Position numbers and translations under genes: made by a program. Below, in pieces: positions 33,985 to 45,335 of a stretch of 64,000 nucleotides of DNA. This DNA is from Flammula alnicola. Lineage: Eukaryota > Basidiomycota > Agaricomycetes > Agaricales > Strophariaceae. Position 1 is the stretch's first letter. Every line of letters begins with the position of its first letter. The notes beneath the pieces were generated by a model. It did no database searches, was not told the origin of the DNA, and was given only the letters and a program-made list of their open reading frames with translations. The stretch spans positions 186,001 to 250,000 of the forward strand of contig JADNRV010000030.1 of NCBI GenBank assembly GCA_015499995.1, written 5' to 3'.

Positions 33985-36824
33985 ATGGAAATCCCTCCAG
34001 GGCCTCTGTACCTCCTCAAGCTATTGCCGTTCTTGTTCCTTCCCTCTGCTGTAGTCCTAGGCCTTTTAAGGATGGCGGAGTTGGAGTTAGGAGTCCTTTT
34101 CCCAACGTGGTTCTCTGTGCTGGCAGTCCTCTCTGCTCGTCCTGCTTGTTCATCTTTCAACGCTACTACGCGAGATACGCCCATGCCAGAGCTGCTGCTG
34201 CCAATAACGCCTTTCTTCTCCCTCACGTCGAGGAAAAGAGCCCGAATTTCGCAGGTCTGTCAATCACAGCCAGGATGCTCCAAGATTTCAAGGGCGGATA
34301 CCCAGGCAAGTTAACAGCTCTTACACGGAACAATGCCCTCGCGTCTGACCTACCTGAATCTTGCCTTTAGGAGATGCTTTTCTGGAGTGGATGGAGAAAT
34401 ACGGTCCTGCCTATCAGCTGAGACTTATGTCTGACAATCGGGTGCGCTCAATGACCGCCCAGCGACTGACTTTACGCTGAAACTACGTTTATAATTATAG
34501 ATTTATACAACTGAACCAGAGCACATCAAGGTACGAGCAAAATGACGTTTCTCCTAAATTTGATCTTTACGAAGTATGCCATTCAGCAAGTACTTGCTAC
34601 ACAATTCGATTCATTCGAAAAAGGTGAGCATCTTGATCGACCTGATTTCTTTTTTGAGACCAGCTAACATGTGGAGGCTAGGTCCCACCTCACAGGCACA
34701 ATTCCATTCCTTCCTCGGTACTGGGGTGTTCAACTCTGATGGTACGTCCAACTTTCACCGTTCGTTGAACAGTATACTGAGGACGATGTCAAATTTATTT
34801 ATAGGCGATATGTGGAAGTGGGTCCTCTTTAATCTTATCATCGTCAATTATTTACTTACATGCCAACTTCGTAGGTTCCATCGGACCATGACCCGTCCTT
34901 TCTTTACGAAAGACCGGCTTAGTCATTTAGAAATGTTTGACGAACAAGCAGATAATGCACTCCACCAGGCCAAGATACGCATAGCAGATGGACATCCCAT
35001 CGATTTCCAGGTAAGCGGTAGATTTTATCCGGTCAACTGACCTCGGACCTTTTTCTGATGGTCCATATCCTGAATTTAACTAGGACTTGGTCTCTCGCTT
35101 CACCCTCGACTCAGCCACCCAGTTCTTGTTCGGGCACAACGTCGAGTCCCTTTCTGCTGGCCTTCGCTACCCCGACTCCTCACCTCTCGCCAATTCGCCC
35201 GCCTTCCGCAACCACCCTTCGAACGTATTTGTCGACGCCTTTCTCGAGGGCCAAACTCGCTCAGCGGTCCGGGGAAGGGTCGGACCGAACTGGCCTTTGT
35301 TGGAATTTTGGAGCGACAAGATTAAGCCCCTTAGGAAGGTTATGGATAAGTTTACAGAACCTGTCTTGATTGAGGCATTGGCGAAGAAGGAGTCGGAGAA
35401 AGCCATCCAGGATGATGCTGATCATGGTGATACACTCCTCTCTCATTTGCTCCAGCATACGCAAGGTGAGGAAGTTTTTTTCCCTCGCAGTCGATTAGAT
35501 ACTGATGAAATCATGTAAAGATACTACCGTTCTTAAGGATGAGGTCAGTGAACATGCGCTAAACTGCACAAGCTTTAAACAGATCTGAACCTGTTGATTT
35601 CAGCTTCTGAACCTTCTCGTCGCTGGTCGGGATACGGTAAGCCCGAGCCGATTATTTTATTCAAGTAGACAACGCAATCTGACTCTCCATCCGAAAAACT
35701 TGTAGACGGCAAGCACATTGACCTTTGCGCTCTACATGCTGGCCGAACATCCGGATGTCGCACGCCGCCTACGCGAAGAAATAATTGACAAAGTGGGGCC
35801 AACGAACAGACCAACATACGAGGATATCCGTGAGATGAAGTATCTTAGGGCGTTCATCAATGGTTTGTCATCCACTTTGTTTACTTTCTTACGTTATCTC
35901 ACTGGTAATTTATAGAGGTCCTGAGGCTTTACCCGGCTGTGTAAGTTTGAAATTTATGTTCAAATTGGTGTAGAACGTCCAGCTCACACATAACTTGTCT
36001 TTAACAGACCTTTCGATGGCCGGTATGTCCATCTGGCTCTCGCATAGCCAAACCACTGACGTCGTAATTTAATATCACAGGACATCTAACAAAGCCGCTA
36101 TATTGGAACAGAAGAAGCCTGGGTCCAAGCCTTATTATGTGGCCCCTAATACAAAGTCAGAATTTTTCCTAGCCTACAGTTTCGGTCTTAGTCGCTGATC
36201 TCGATTTAACCAACTAACAGAGTCATCTATGGGATCTTCCACATGCATCGCAGAACCGACCTTTGGGGTCCTGATGGTACGTCTTTGCCTTTTCGACTTT
36301 CCGAGTCTGAGAAAGAGGACTGATGCATGATGCATGATCCCTTTAATTTTAGCGCTCGAATTCGATCCTGACCGCTTCCTAGACCAGCGCCTGAAAAAGT
36401 ACTTGACGCCGAATCCGTTCATTTTCACCCCGTTCAATGCAGGCCCGCGTATATGTCTGGGACAACAGGTGCGTTTACCCCACTCGTTCTTTCTTATTGA
36501 CATTGATCATTGTGGACTAAATTATGATTTTATTTACCACAGTTTGCGTACCAGGAAGTATCCTTCTTCCTTATCAGGCTGCATCAGCAATTCACGAACT
36601 TCCGCCTTGCGCCTGATGCGCAGCCGGAGGATAGCAAGCCGCCTGCAAGCTGGGCAAAGTGTGGCGGACGCAAGGCGAGGGAGAAGGTCGCTCCTGCATT
36701 GCATCTGACGATGTACGTGAAGGTTAGTAAACACCCTTTTTTCGGTTTATTCTCCGCTCATTGTTTCTGATTTTAGGGAGGCTTGTGGATCCGCATGGAT
36801 GAAGTTAAGCCCGACTTTGCTTAA
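33985..36824 (+). CDS. Cytochrome P450, CYP63-like
   Basis: CYP63 enzymes are fungal monooxygenases that hydroxylate alkanes, fatty acids and aromatics. The start [20 protein letters not shown] gives two N-terminal hydrophobic segments. Then come [53 protein letters not shown] (C-helix) and [20 protein letters not shown]. The I-helix reads [20 protein letters not shown] and the K-helix [16 protein letters not shown] (ExxR). The heme loop is [20 protein letters not shown] with the Cys ligand. The end is [12 protein letters not shown]. About twelve introns; one near 34313 has a GC donor. Between 34120 and 34146 the frame shifts by one base inside the N-terminal anchor (FSVLAVLSA to [12 protein letters not shown]) with no convincing intron, so the reading frame as given is interrupted there. 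Confidence 0.88.
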
Positions 36825-37420
36825 GGGCACCGTTGGCTCCATTATGAAAATAGTTGGATTCTATTTCGTTGTCATTTAATTAGAACTTGGTTTTGTTTTC
36901 TTGTTTAAAGCCTTGTGTATAACATGATTCCCATCCTTTGAAATAGCCCGAATGTACAGTATAGTACATGTCCTTCCATCATTCCATTAGATTTTGCTTA
37001 TAAAAATTCTATGATTGTTTTTATATACATACTCGAAGGGAGGCGAGGTCACCACGGTTTGGCGTTGATTGAGCCTTCCAATTTCGTCGTCGCTCATGGT
37101 GTCCCTCCTCCTCTTATTTCCTGTGTTCTCTTTCCCTGACTAGCTAGTAGTAGCTACTGACTTGGTATGTAATGGACAGCCATAGTAGCTAGATCCTTAG
37201 TGAATTCAGAAGTGTTTAATCTCATCTATCCTGAGTTCTTATCCTGAGTTCTTAATATTAACTCTGGAACTTTGGTCCCTCCATTCCTGGCTTCAAAGCT
37301 AGCCATATTTAAGGTCTGAGAAACTCACTTCTTGCCTAACATTCTCAAAAGTTCATGAGAGGCTTAGTAGGTATTTAATATTATTAGACTTCCTATGCAA
37401 GTGACAGTCAGAAGTAGAAT
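36825..37420. other. Convergent intergenic region
   Basis: It contains the P450 3' end and the kinase-fusion 3' end. AT-rich, with a direct repeat of ATCCTGAGTTCTTA near 37230-37256. No gene seen. Confidence 0.4.
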
Positions 37421-38846
37421 CTACAAGCCATCTACTTCATTCATCTCATCATCCAGCTCAGACAGGTTTTTAGCATATCGACACCTCTCCAAGTCCACCA
37501 AGAAAACTTCACCTCTTTCCGTCCTACAAAAGTTACGGCGTGCAATATCGCCATGAACAAACCCAGCATTGTGAATGTGTTGGAGAGCCGCCTTCATCTT
37601 CATACGAAGTGTCTGGTCAATTTGTTCGTCCTGTGGAATAGCATTACCAATGGGTTCCAGTGCAAGGAGCCGCAAAATGCCCCAAACTTCGTAGAAGCCG
37701 TACAGTGTGGGGATCACCTGGCCTTGGAGATCTTGAAGAGCCGCATAGGCACAGGCTTCACCTTCTAGCATATCTGCCACATCGTGATAGCGCAAGATAT
37801 CGACAACTTTGTAGATAACGTGGAGGTCATCTTCCTCAGTGGATGATTGCAGAAGTCGCCCGTTTACCACACAACCCTTCGCTCCACGGCGCGCAGAGCT
37901 CAGGTCAAAAATGCAGAGGCGAAAGTCAAGGGCAAGGCACTGGTATTTGCCATCAATGGGAGGCATATGATACGGATACCTTTTAGCCTTGTGAATGGCT
38001 TTCTTCTGTTCCGTCAAGGCAGCCGTCGAGGTTCCAAAGGTTTGAGATGGAGAGGCGGAATCGGGGTTGGGGGATGCATAAAACCAGTCATCCTCTGCAA
38101 GCAAGACCATTCCAACCCATGCTTTCAGCATCGAGATTGGTCCACCTAGTTTGAACAGATAGTACTCGAGAGTCTTACGTCCCGATGTTTCAGCGCGGCG
38201 CAGGAACCAGGCACGCTTCCAATTGGTAAGAATGCCATACTTGTTGTTGTTGAAAGTCATATATCCGTAGATCTGTTGGAGAGCCTCCAAGGACTGTCGG
38301 CTGAGGGAGTCACAACGAGTACCTTCAAAGGCAGCGGGAAGATCCTTCAGATCCGCCACCCACCAAGTTTTGTACTCGACCTATGCAAGTGGGGTTTAAC
38401 AACGCATACACATATAGTGACTGCTACACGCACAATGACTTTCGGGTGCGGCTCAGAACCCTTGACCCATGAGAAATCCGGATCTCCTACGACATTTCCG
38501 CCATCTGGAGAGATGAATTCTCCCTCCACCCCCAACATCTTCAACACCTCTTCAACCGGCTCATGCAATTCGACCGTTGCGTGGACACGGATCTTTTCTT
38601 CGCTTGCAACAACTCTTGTTTTTGGCGACCGAGCGATGGAAAAAGGTGCAGGAGGTAAATTGGCGCATTTAGTTGCAGATTGAATGGCTTTGTGAATGTC
38701 AAGGGGGAAGGAGGTCCAAGGTGCGAGAGTTTCAAGATCGGTCCTCACCGGCACCCGTGGTGTCGATTGGGCAGCACTATGGAAAGCAGGATTGAGCACT
38801 GCATTTCCGTAATCCGTAAAAGGTAGCTCTGGGAAGCTCGTTTGCA
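37421..38846 (-). CDS. PD-(D/E)XK nuclease-fold domain fused to a protein-kinase-like domain
   Basis: Two exons join exactly at a family motif. Exon 1 starts MQTSFPELPFTDYGNAVLNP (38846); the intron lies near 38434-38381, and exon 2 continues in phase. The junction reads HPKVIVEYKTWW. Residues about 121-142 carry GDPDFSW and, after a spacer, VEYK, the D...ExK pattern of restriction-endonuclease-like folds. LQQIYGYMTF and KYGILTNWKRAWFLRR follow, as in that fold's Q-x-x-x-Y helix. The C-terminal third is kinase-like: EGEACAYAALQDLQGQVIPT, FVHGDIARRNFC (HRD-like Asp and Asn present) and EVFLVDLERC (metal-binding Asp of the DFG position). No clear glycine loop is visible. This pairing is known in eukaryotic Crinkler-type proteins and among Agaricomycete FunK1-like proteins. 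No signal peptide is seen. The target is unknown. Confidence 0.7.
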
Positions 38847-39389
38847 TTGTACAAGTCTGCAGAGAGAAAGCGTCGGGAAGGATGGTGTTCAACAAGAGTC
38901 TGTAAATTTCGAACCGCGGCAGCAGGAAAGTGTGACGTAATGGTCATGAGGGTTAAGTCTCTCCCTCATCGAGTCCGAATTTATGAGGATCGTTCTTTTA
39001 ACCGTCCATCCCATTGCATTTTTGCCAAGCGACAAGGCGCGACGACTCGACAGGACGCTGCTATATTAGGACGAGGAAGGAGCAACTGATCCAGCCAAAT
39101 GTCGATCCCTTCCACGTTATACATAGAGCTCATTATACATATACAGTAATACAAGCTTCGTCTTTCTCGTTGTTAAGATACATTATGTTCGGATGCATCG
39201 GAAATCGGCGACGGTCTGTTGCATAACAGTCTGCAAGAAAGACGTTGGGGTCTGGACAGTGTTGGGGGGTATGTGTGGATGGAGAAGGGTATCTCCACCA
39301 GTCTGAGTAAGAAGAGCCGGGCTGAGCGGGAAAGGAGAGAAGCGAGGAGTGCGGTGGTATGAAGTGGCTGTGAAGGGTAGAGGGGAATC
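38847..39389. other. Intergenic, promoter of the kinase fusion and CNB1 3' end
   Basis: Only short overlapping ORFs with no family signal. Confidence 0.4.
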
Positions 39390-40317
39390 TCAAAATAGGT
39401 CTTCCAGAGTCATTTGTTTCACGATATCCTTGCGGAGGCGAACAAGATAAGATACAGCGTGGAAGCATAGAGAAAGGGTATGGCATACCGTGTTGGCTAC
39501 GGTTTGAGAGAACTCTTCGAAGTTCAATTTTCCGTCTCCGTCTTGATCTGCCTCCATTATCGTCTTGTCGACGATTTGCTGCAGTTGTTGGTCCTGAATG
39601 GGGCAGTTTAGCGGAGACTCGGAAGGGGGAAAAACGTAGGTCCGAACCTTGAGGTTGTTCCCTACCATCATCTTGAGCACTAGGAAGAGCTCTCCATTCG
39701 AGATGAATCCATCGCGATCAACGTCGTATACATTGAAGGCGACTGGATGTCGTCGGCGGACACGCAAATCAGCCTCAATCGTAAAAGCAGCGTATTGTTT
39801 ATGACAAACATCTTAGTTTTTCTTCCCGTCCTCCTCGACTGCTGAATGCGCTCAAGCCCCCAACGAATTCCTGGAAATCGACGGTACCTCCACCACTGAT
39901 AACCGATGAGGAGATGCAAAGCAGCGATGGGAGGTTTAGGATACTCACTCTTCGTCGAAGATAGCAATCATCCGTGAAGCGAGGGGATTCGTCGCGATCT
40001 GCGGTATTTGCAGGAACTCTTCACGATCAATCGATCCTGAGCCGTCGCTGTTATGTGGTTGATTCATGGTCAACGGAGAGTTAAAAGGCAGAGGGTGTGC
40101 TACGCACCTATCGAGCTTCATGAACCGCTTCTTTAACCGCTCCAGCTCTGGCTGCGTGACTGCATGCACATCGTCAGTAACCGTGGTTTGGGCGTGGAGG
40201 GGAGCATACAGTTGGAGCGTCTCTCCATGTCCTCCATAAACTGCGAGGCTGGGTGGTATTGTGATCAAGATCCATGTGTGAAAGAGTAAATGAAGGAGGC
40301 ATACGCGATTGACCCAT
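39390..40317 (-). CDS. CNB1: Calcineurin regulatory subunit B
   Basis: CNB1 is the Ca2+-binding subunit of the phosphatase calcineurin. The first exon is only 13 nt (40317-40305, MGQS plus one base); splicing gives [20 protein letters not shown], with Gly-2 available for N-myristoylation. Four EF hands follow: [24 protein letters not shown] (completed across an intron at 39950), [14 protein letters not shown] and [14 protein letters not shown], each with the usual Asp and Glu ligands. The conserved [20 protein letters not shown] separates hands 3 and 4. The protein ends [12 protein letters not shown]. About seven exons. Its ATG is 210 bp from the divergent MSS1 ATG. Confidence 0.93.
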
Positions 40318-40527
40318 TTTTAAAGGCTTAGGATCTTAGAAGAATAAATTGAATGGTGGAGTTGGGAGCTGGAGCTGAGGGGAATGGCGTTGTTGGGAGG
40401 TCTGGAAAGCGAGATAAGCTTGGCGTCATGCAACGTCCATGGCAATAGCCACCTCTCGGCGCGTGGGACATTGATCATGTGCCGGATTTTTTGTGATCGG
40501 CTCGGGCACTGTGCCTGCTTTCTTCCC
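40318..40527. promoter_or_regulatory. Divergent promoter region, CNB1 / MSS1
   Basis: The two starts face away from each other over 210 bp. The plus-strand frame is open upstream of the MSS1 ATG (with ATGs from 40384), so a longer leader peptide cannot be excluded. Confidence 0.45.
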
Positions 40528-42603
40528 ATGTTCAACATCGCGAAATGGGTCTCGACGACGGAGACACATTGCCTAAGGAACCTCGCCAGGCAGAAAAATG
40601 CACCCATATATCGACATTGTCGAAGAAGTTTTACCACTCTCCCTACGACTGACGCCCAACGGCCCACAATTTACGCTCTTTCGACGCCTCCGGGAAAAGG
40701 TGGCGTCGCGATTGTACGCGTCTCTGGGCCTGATGCTTTGCTGGTGTGGAAGCGCATGGTGCGCTCGCACAATCCACCAAGGAAGTAAAGGATCCGACGC
40801 CTTGGAAGGTGCAGCGTTGCCGTATTGTGCACCCCGAAAACGAATCGTTAATAGACGATGGTTTGGCTATTTACTTCCGAGGTTCGTGGCGTTCATTCAT
40901 TAAAATACGTGTTCTGTATATCTATGAATGTTGACCCCTACGTGATATATAGCCCCATATTCTTACACAACCAAGCCGACACTGGAGCTTCACATTCACT
41001 CTGGCCGAGCTCTAATTTCTGCACTTCTATCATCGCTTTCCCTCCTTCCACTCTCCGTCCTGCTGAACCGGGCGAATTTACGCGTCAGGCTCTACTTGGT
41101 GGTCGTCTAGATCTGACACAGGTCGAAGGATTGCACGATTTGATCGAAGCCGATACAGAAGTTCAACGACTGTGGGCCTTGGGAAGTGCAGGGGTTTGTG
41201 TCCGTCTTCCGACATTCCAAGCCGATAAATGCTGACTTTCATGTTGGCTTTAGGGAGAAACACGCGCAGAGTATGATTCGTTGCGTAGACAAATCATTCA
41301 CTGCTTAGCCCAAGTGGAAGCTCTCATCGATTTCGGAGAAGGCGAAGATATTGAAGAAGGGGTTTACGACCAAGGTGCTTTTCTAACTCTTTTAGCAATT
41401 CGTAATACTAACTGCATTTTATGCAGCAAAAGCTGAGGCATCTCTGCTCCTTTCGCAAATTCAGAAACATCTATCTGATAATAGAAGAGGAGAACTGGTG
41501 CGTTCCGGATAAAGATGGCCATTTTCGGACCTCCGAATGCCGGGAAAAGCAGCCTGTTTAATTATTTGGGTATGCTCTTTTCCTATTAGACTATATCAAG
41601 GCCCTTCAGAGCTCTATTGACCCAACTTTCCATGTAGCAAATCGGCCAGCTTCGATCGTAACTCCTATCCCAGGAACCACGCGAGACGTCCTCGAATTGA
41701 CGCTTGACATCGGAGGCCTTCCGGTTGTTGTTGCCGACACAGCGGGCTTGCGCAAGACGGAAGACGTGGTCGAAGAAATCGGCGTTCAGCGAGGCATGGA
41801 GGCGTGAGTTTTTTCAACTTGACCAACCCTGGAAGTCTGTCAATCCGAATATATGCGCTGACTTCCAATCATCTAGGATAAAAAATGCAGACATTTCTCT
41901 CTGTGTCTTGCCTCTGCCTGACGTGCTATCCACCTCAGCGCAGAAAACAAGAGTTACTATTCCTCCTAGTGTCCGCAGCCTCGTCACCCCTGAGACCTAT
42001 TTCTTCCTCAACAAATCGGATCTGGTGCTGCCTTCTCAGGCCATCCTTCCTCCTGAGGAGCATTGGACATCGGACGCGGATGCAAACGCAGACGCAGACG
42101 CCGTCGTGGATTTGAGAGGCCGGGCATGGTCAGCCAGTCTTGCGACTGGAGAAGGAGTACACGCCTTTGTGCAAAGTCTAGCAGGGGCTTTGAAGATCCG
42201 GTATGTCGAGTGTGCCATTTCTTGCACCTTTGAAAAACATCTCTCACTAACTCGCCACTCTCCTGCTTTTCTTTTCTAGGTTTAACATCGACGACCACTG
42301 CCAATCACAACGCAAGATCCACTCTCCGATCATAACCCGTGCTCGTCATCGGGTGCACCTCGAATCGGCTTGCAAGTTCATCGAGGCGTTCCTTGCTTTA
42401 CGTGAGCACAAATTCCCCTGGGCCTTCTCACATTGATTGATTGACTGAGGAAATATCGTTTCATGAACTTAGCCCCGGAAGACGTGGTTCTCGCAGCTGA
42501 AGAGCTTCGATATGCTGCTCAGGCTGTCGGGCGCGTAACGGGCGATATTGGGGTTGAGGATGTGCTGGATGCGCTGTTTAAGGATTTTTGTATTGGGAAA
42601 TAG
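40528..42603 (+). CDS. MSS1: Mitochondrial tRNA-modification GTPase MSS1 (MnmE/TrmE family)
   Basis: MSS1 works with MTO1 to modify U34 of mitochondrial tRNAs. The start [20 protein letters not shown] is Arg-rich and amphipathic, as in a mitochondrial presequence. The MnmE N-domain begins [20 protein letters not shown]. Then [20 protein letters not shown] and [18 protein letters not shown] mark the central domain. The G domain has [14 protein letters not shown] (G1), [36 protein letters not shown] (G3) and FLNKSDLV (G4). The end is the signature CIGK, preceded by [13 protein letters not shown]. Three frame breaks occur near 40785, 41050 and 41510, each equal to one missing base and none explained by an intron. 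The gene is probably sound and the breaks may be assembly deletions. Confidence 0.88.
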
Positions 42604-43112
42604 GATGGCCGCGTATAAGGATGGGCCATTTGATGACGTGAGTAGATGTGATAATGCTACCAGCTGATCCTGTTATTGATGTTTTTTGATAGGTATTAGG
42701 CTCACGTCGTTGCAGTTTGTATAGCTGCCAATTGACATCTTGGAATGGCATGTCGTTCAACGGATTTTCTTTAAAAAAATTCTAGATGTGAACCTCACTT
42801 CTTGACTATGTTCCGACCTTTTACGACACCCCATGCTCTCAAGAACACATCTAGAGCTTTTTAGCGATAGTCATCTTCTTTTCACTTCTCGTCACCACAC
42901 ATCTTTCCTTAGTTTCTGTCGGGCTTCTGATATTCCGCCCACGTGTCGGACATGGTCTGATGGGGGGTGGAAAACCAAGGACCAGGGTCAGTAAGCAGTG
43001 TTTAATCCTGGCCGCATATATCACGGTTACTTACCTTGTCCGTACATAAGCAGACCGCATACCATCAAACTGACACCCCATTGGAGTTCGCCACACCTTG
43101 CCTCACCTAACC
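42604..43112. other. Intergenic, promoter of the first F-box/LRR-like gene
   Basis: No gene-like content or repeat seen. It separates the housekeeping half of the window from the F-box-rich half. Confidence 0.4.
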
Positions 43113-43520
43113 ATGGACCCCATACCTCAAGATATCGTTAAAACCATCATCGATCTCGTCGCGACTACTGATATACTCAAATTGGAGGACCGACAAGCCG
43201 CGCTGCGTGCCTGCGCCCCCGTATCCACTTCATTCCTCTTCCTAGTTCGTCGTCATCGATTTCGGACTGTCGTCATTCGTGTGGGTGGGCACGAGGCCGA
43301 ACTCTCGCAGGCAGAGAAGACGAGACTACGCCTTCTTTCAAGCATCATCGCCGATGATCCTTTTGCCCAGACTTTCCGCTCTGTGGTGTCGCAGATCCGC
43401 GAGCTGAAGATCGAATTTACTCTGGATGAAATGGATGACGATGAAGTGGATGACGATGCCGCGATGGACACTTCAAGTTTTGACGACTACTATATGTATC
43501 GCGAAGACGACGAGGACGAG

Positions 43521-43555
<35 letters not shown>

Positions 43556-44677
43556 GGATGAGGACGAGGATGACGAGGACGATCACCTCCGAGGCATCAT
43601 CAAAATGTTCTCTAGCGTGCAAGAAGTCGCCTGCACCTTTGACGAGTCTCCAGATTATTGGTGTTGGACTGAGATGGATGACGCATTCAGCACCGCCATT
43701 GCTGAGCTATGCCGCCTTCCCACTGTAACGTCCCTCCGATTCGAATACGTCTGCGAGTTCCCAGCTGAAATCATAACGAACTGTCCCAACCTCAAACATC
43801 TCACACTGAGAAATGTGGAAACCGCAGATGGTCGGACTGCAGAGCCGGAGTTCCCATATGAAGAAGGGCTTGAAGACATACCACCGCACTTGAATCCCCC
43901 TCGAGTAAACGATGAAGGACTATCGACTGTCAGGCTTGAATCATTGGACGTATCCTCGTCGAACTCGTTGCTGGAGTCGTTGTTGGGTTCATCGTCCTCG
44001 GTCTTTTCTCGCCTCCGGTCGCTCAAGGGGCATATGTCCGGAATCAGAGAAGCCCTCCTAAATTGGCATGTAATGCTGATGGCCGCTGCGTCTCTGGAGA
44101 CTTTGGAACTCGAGGATGTCCTTCCCATGAATTGTGAGTTTCTGTTTCAACCGTCTTCTTCATCAGCCAGTCGCCTAAGACTGTATTTTGCACAGATACA
44201 GACATGTATCATTACACAATCGATTTGGGAAAATGTAGAAACCTGAAGCACCTCTCGCTTTCGGGAAGTCTTAGTGGGATCAACAAACTTGAACGCCTTC
44301 CGCTCGGAATATGGGGTTTGGTGGAGGGTATCACCATACCGAGTACCACCGAATCTATCGAACTTCAACTCAAACTCACCACGTTATTCCAAGGAGCTGA
44401 AAACTCCGTATTCTCTCCCTGGGCGACATTCGACGCCGCTTTGATGAGCCCAAACCTCCCAAACCTACGTACCGTCGACGTCGGTTTCGCCATACATTAT
44501 AACTGGACAGAGGACGCGGCAGGCAACAACCAGACCAACGAAGCAGCAGCGGTCAACATTCGCCAGCGCCTCCAATCTGTTCTACCTTTGACGTTGTCGA
44601 CCAAGTTACTCAACATTGCAGTCAACGTCGAAGGACATGCCGTCCAGGGAGTCTTCACTCCTGAATCTTCGCCATAA
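43113..44677 (+). CDS. F-box/LRR-like protein with a long acidic tract
   Basis: Two exons (43113-44133 and 44196-44677, joining at MNYTDMYHYT). The N-terminus MDPIPQDIVKTIIDLVATTD resembles a degenerate F-box (P-x-D/E-I/V-x-x-x-I-I-D), followed by RACAPVSTSFLFLVRRHRF. Residues about 130-160 are nearly all Asp/Glu. LRR-like text follows: LPTVTSLRFEYVCEFPAEII, NCPNLKHLTLRNV, LESLDVSSSNSLLESLL. The C-terminal exon has WATFDAALMSPNLPNLRTVD, a motif shared with the minus-strand paralogues here (W..LDE.L..P.F..L). F-box proteins recruit substrates to SCF ubiquitin ligases; whether this one binds Skp1 is unproven. Confidence 0.65.
43427..43586 (+). repeat. GAYGAY trinucleotide-type repeat coding poly-Asp/Glu
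   Basis: Imperfect tandem GAC/GAT/GAG codons within the F-box-like gene. The reverse-strand and other-frame ORFs across it are shadows of the repeat. Confidence 0.8.
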
Positions 44678-44873
44678 TTTATGTCCTGATTGATCTATAC
44701 TGTTAATCATACGAAGGTCGCATCTCGGAGAACAACGCGACTACGTTATACTGTGATCGCGATGGATTCGAATTTCAGACGATGCTAGTCTTTTCTTCCT
44801 TCGCGAATCACCAACATGGACAGCCTGACAAACTTCAAATGAGCGATTGATGTCTAGCAGGTGATCTCTATAT

Positions 44874-45174
44874 TCACGAAGACATGTCACCGCTTGTCTC
44901 GCAGTTCAACCACTTAAGATTCCATGTTTTGCTCGTGAATGGAACAGCTATGTGAGGGCCGACGGGGTTGGAAACTTCAGGTGGCTTGGCATCTGAACCT
45001 TGAAGCTTGAAGTTTGAAGGTGCAGGCAAGCACGGACAATGCTTCAAGTATACAGAGGCGCCCACTGCTGCCTGCAATGTTGGTCCAAACGCGAGAAGGG
45101 TTTTCCACGAGTCATCAGTGCCTCCTAGATCGAAAACATGATTTCCATTGATTCCGTTTCGAGCACACAGGCCA
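44874..45174 (-). pseudogene. Orphan coding-like stretch, unknown
   Basis: The minus strand reads GINGNHVFDLGGTDDSWKTL, LAFGPTLQAAVGASVYLKHC and ends KWLNCETSGDMSS at a TAA. It has no ATG and begins just after a poly-T run (45179-45187 on the plus strand). The composition is protein-like, but I cannot place the family. It lies between two F-box-like genes. Confidence 0.25.
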
Positions 45175-45335
45175 TCACTTTTTTTTTGGTGGTAGATTTT
45201 CTACTAGATAATTGTACTTGTAATATCGATCGTCCGTAGATCCGTTGCAAGTGCGTAGATCCCAAAATCCCGGGCCCATAGAGTGAATATAAATATGATC
45301 GTTGGGTATATATCGACTACTGCCTCGAGTCCGAA

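Noticed and set aside
43253..44128. Minus-strand Ser-rich ORFs in the first F-box-like gene
   Set aside because: Antisense shadow of Asp/Glu codons; the plus strand has the intact two-exon gene.
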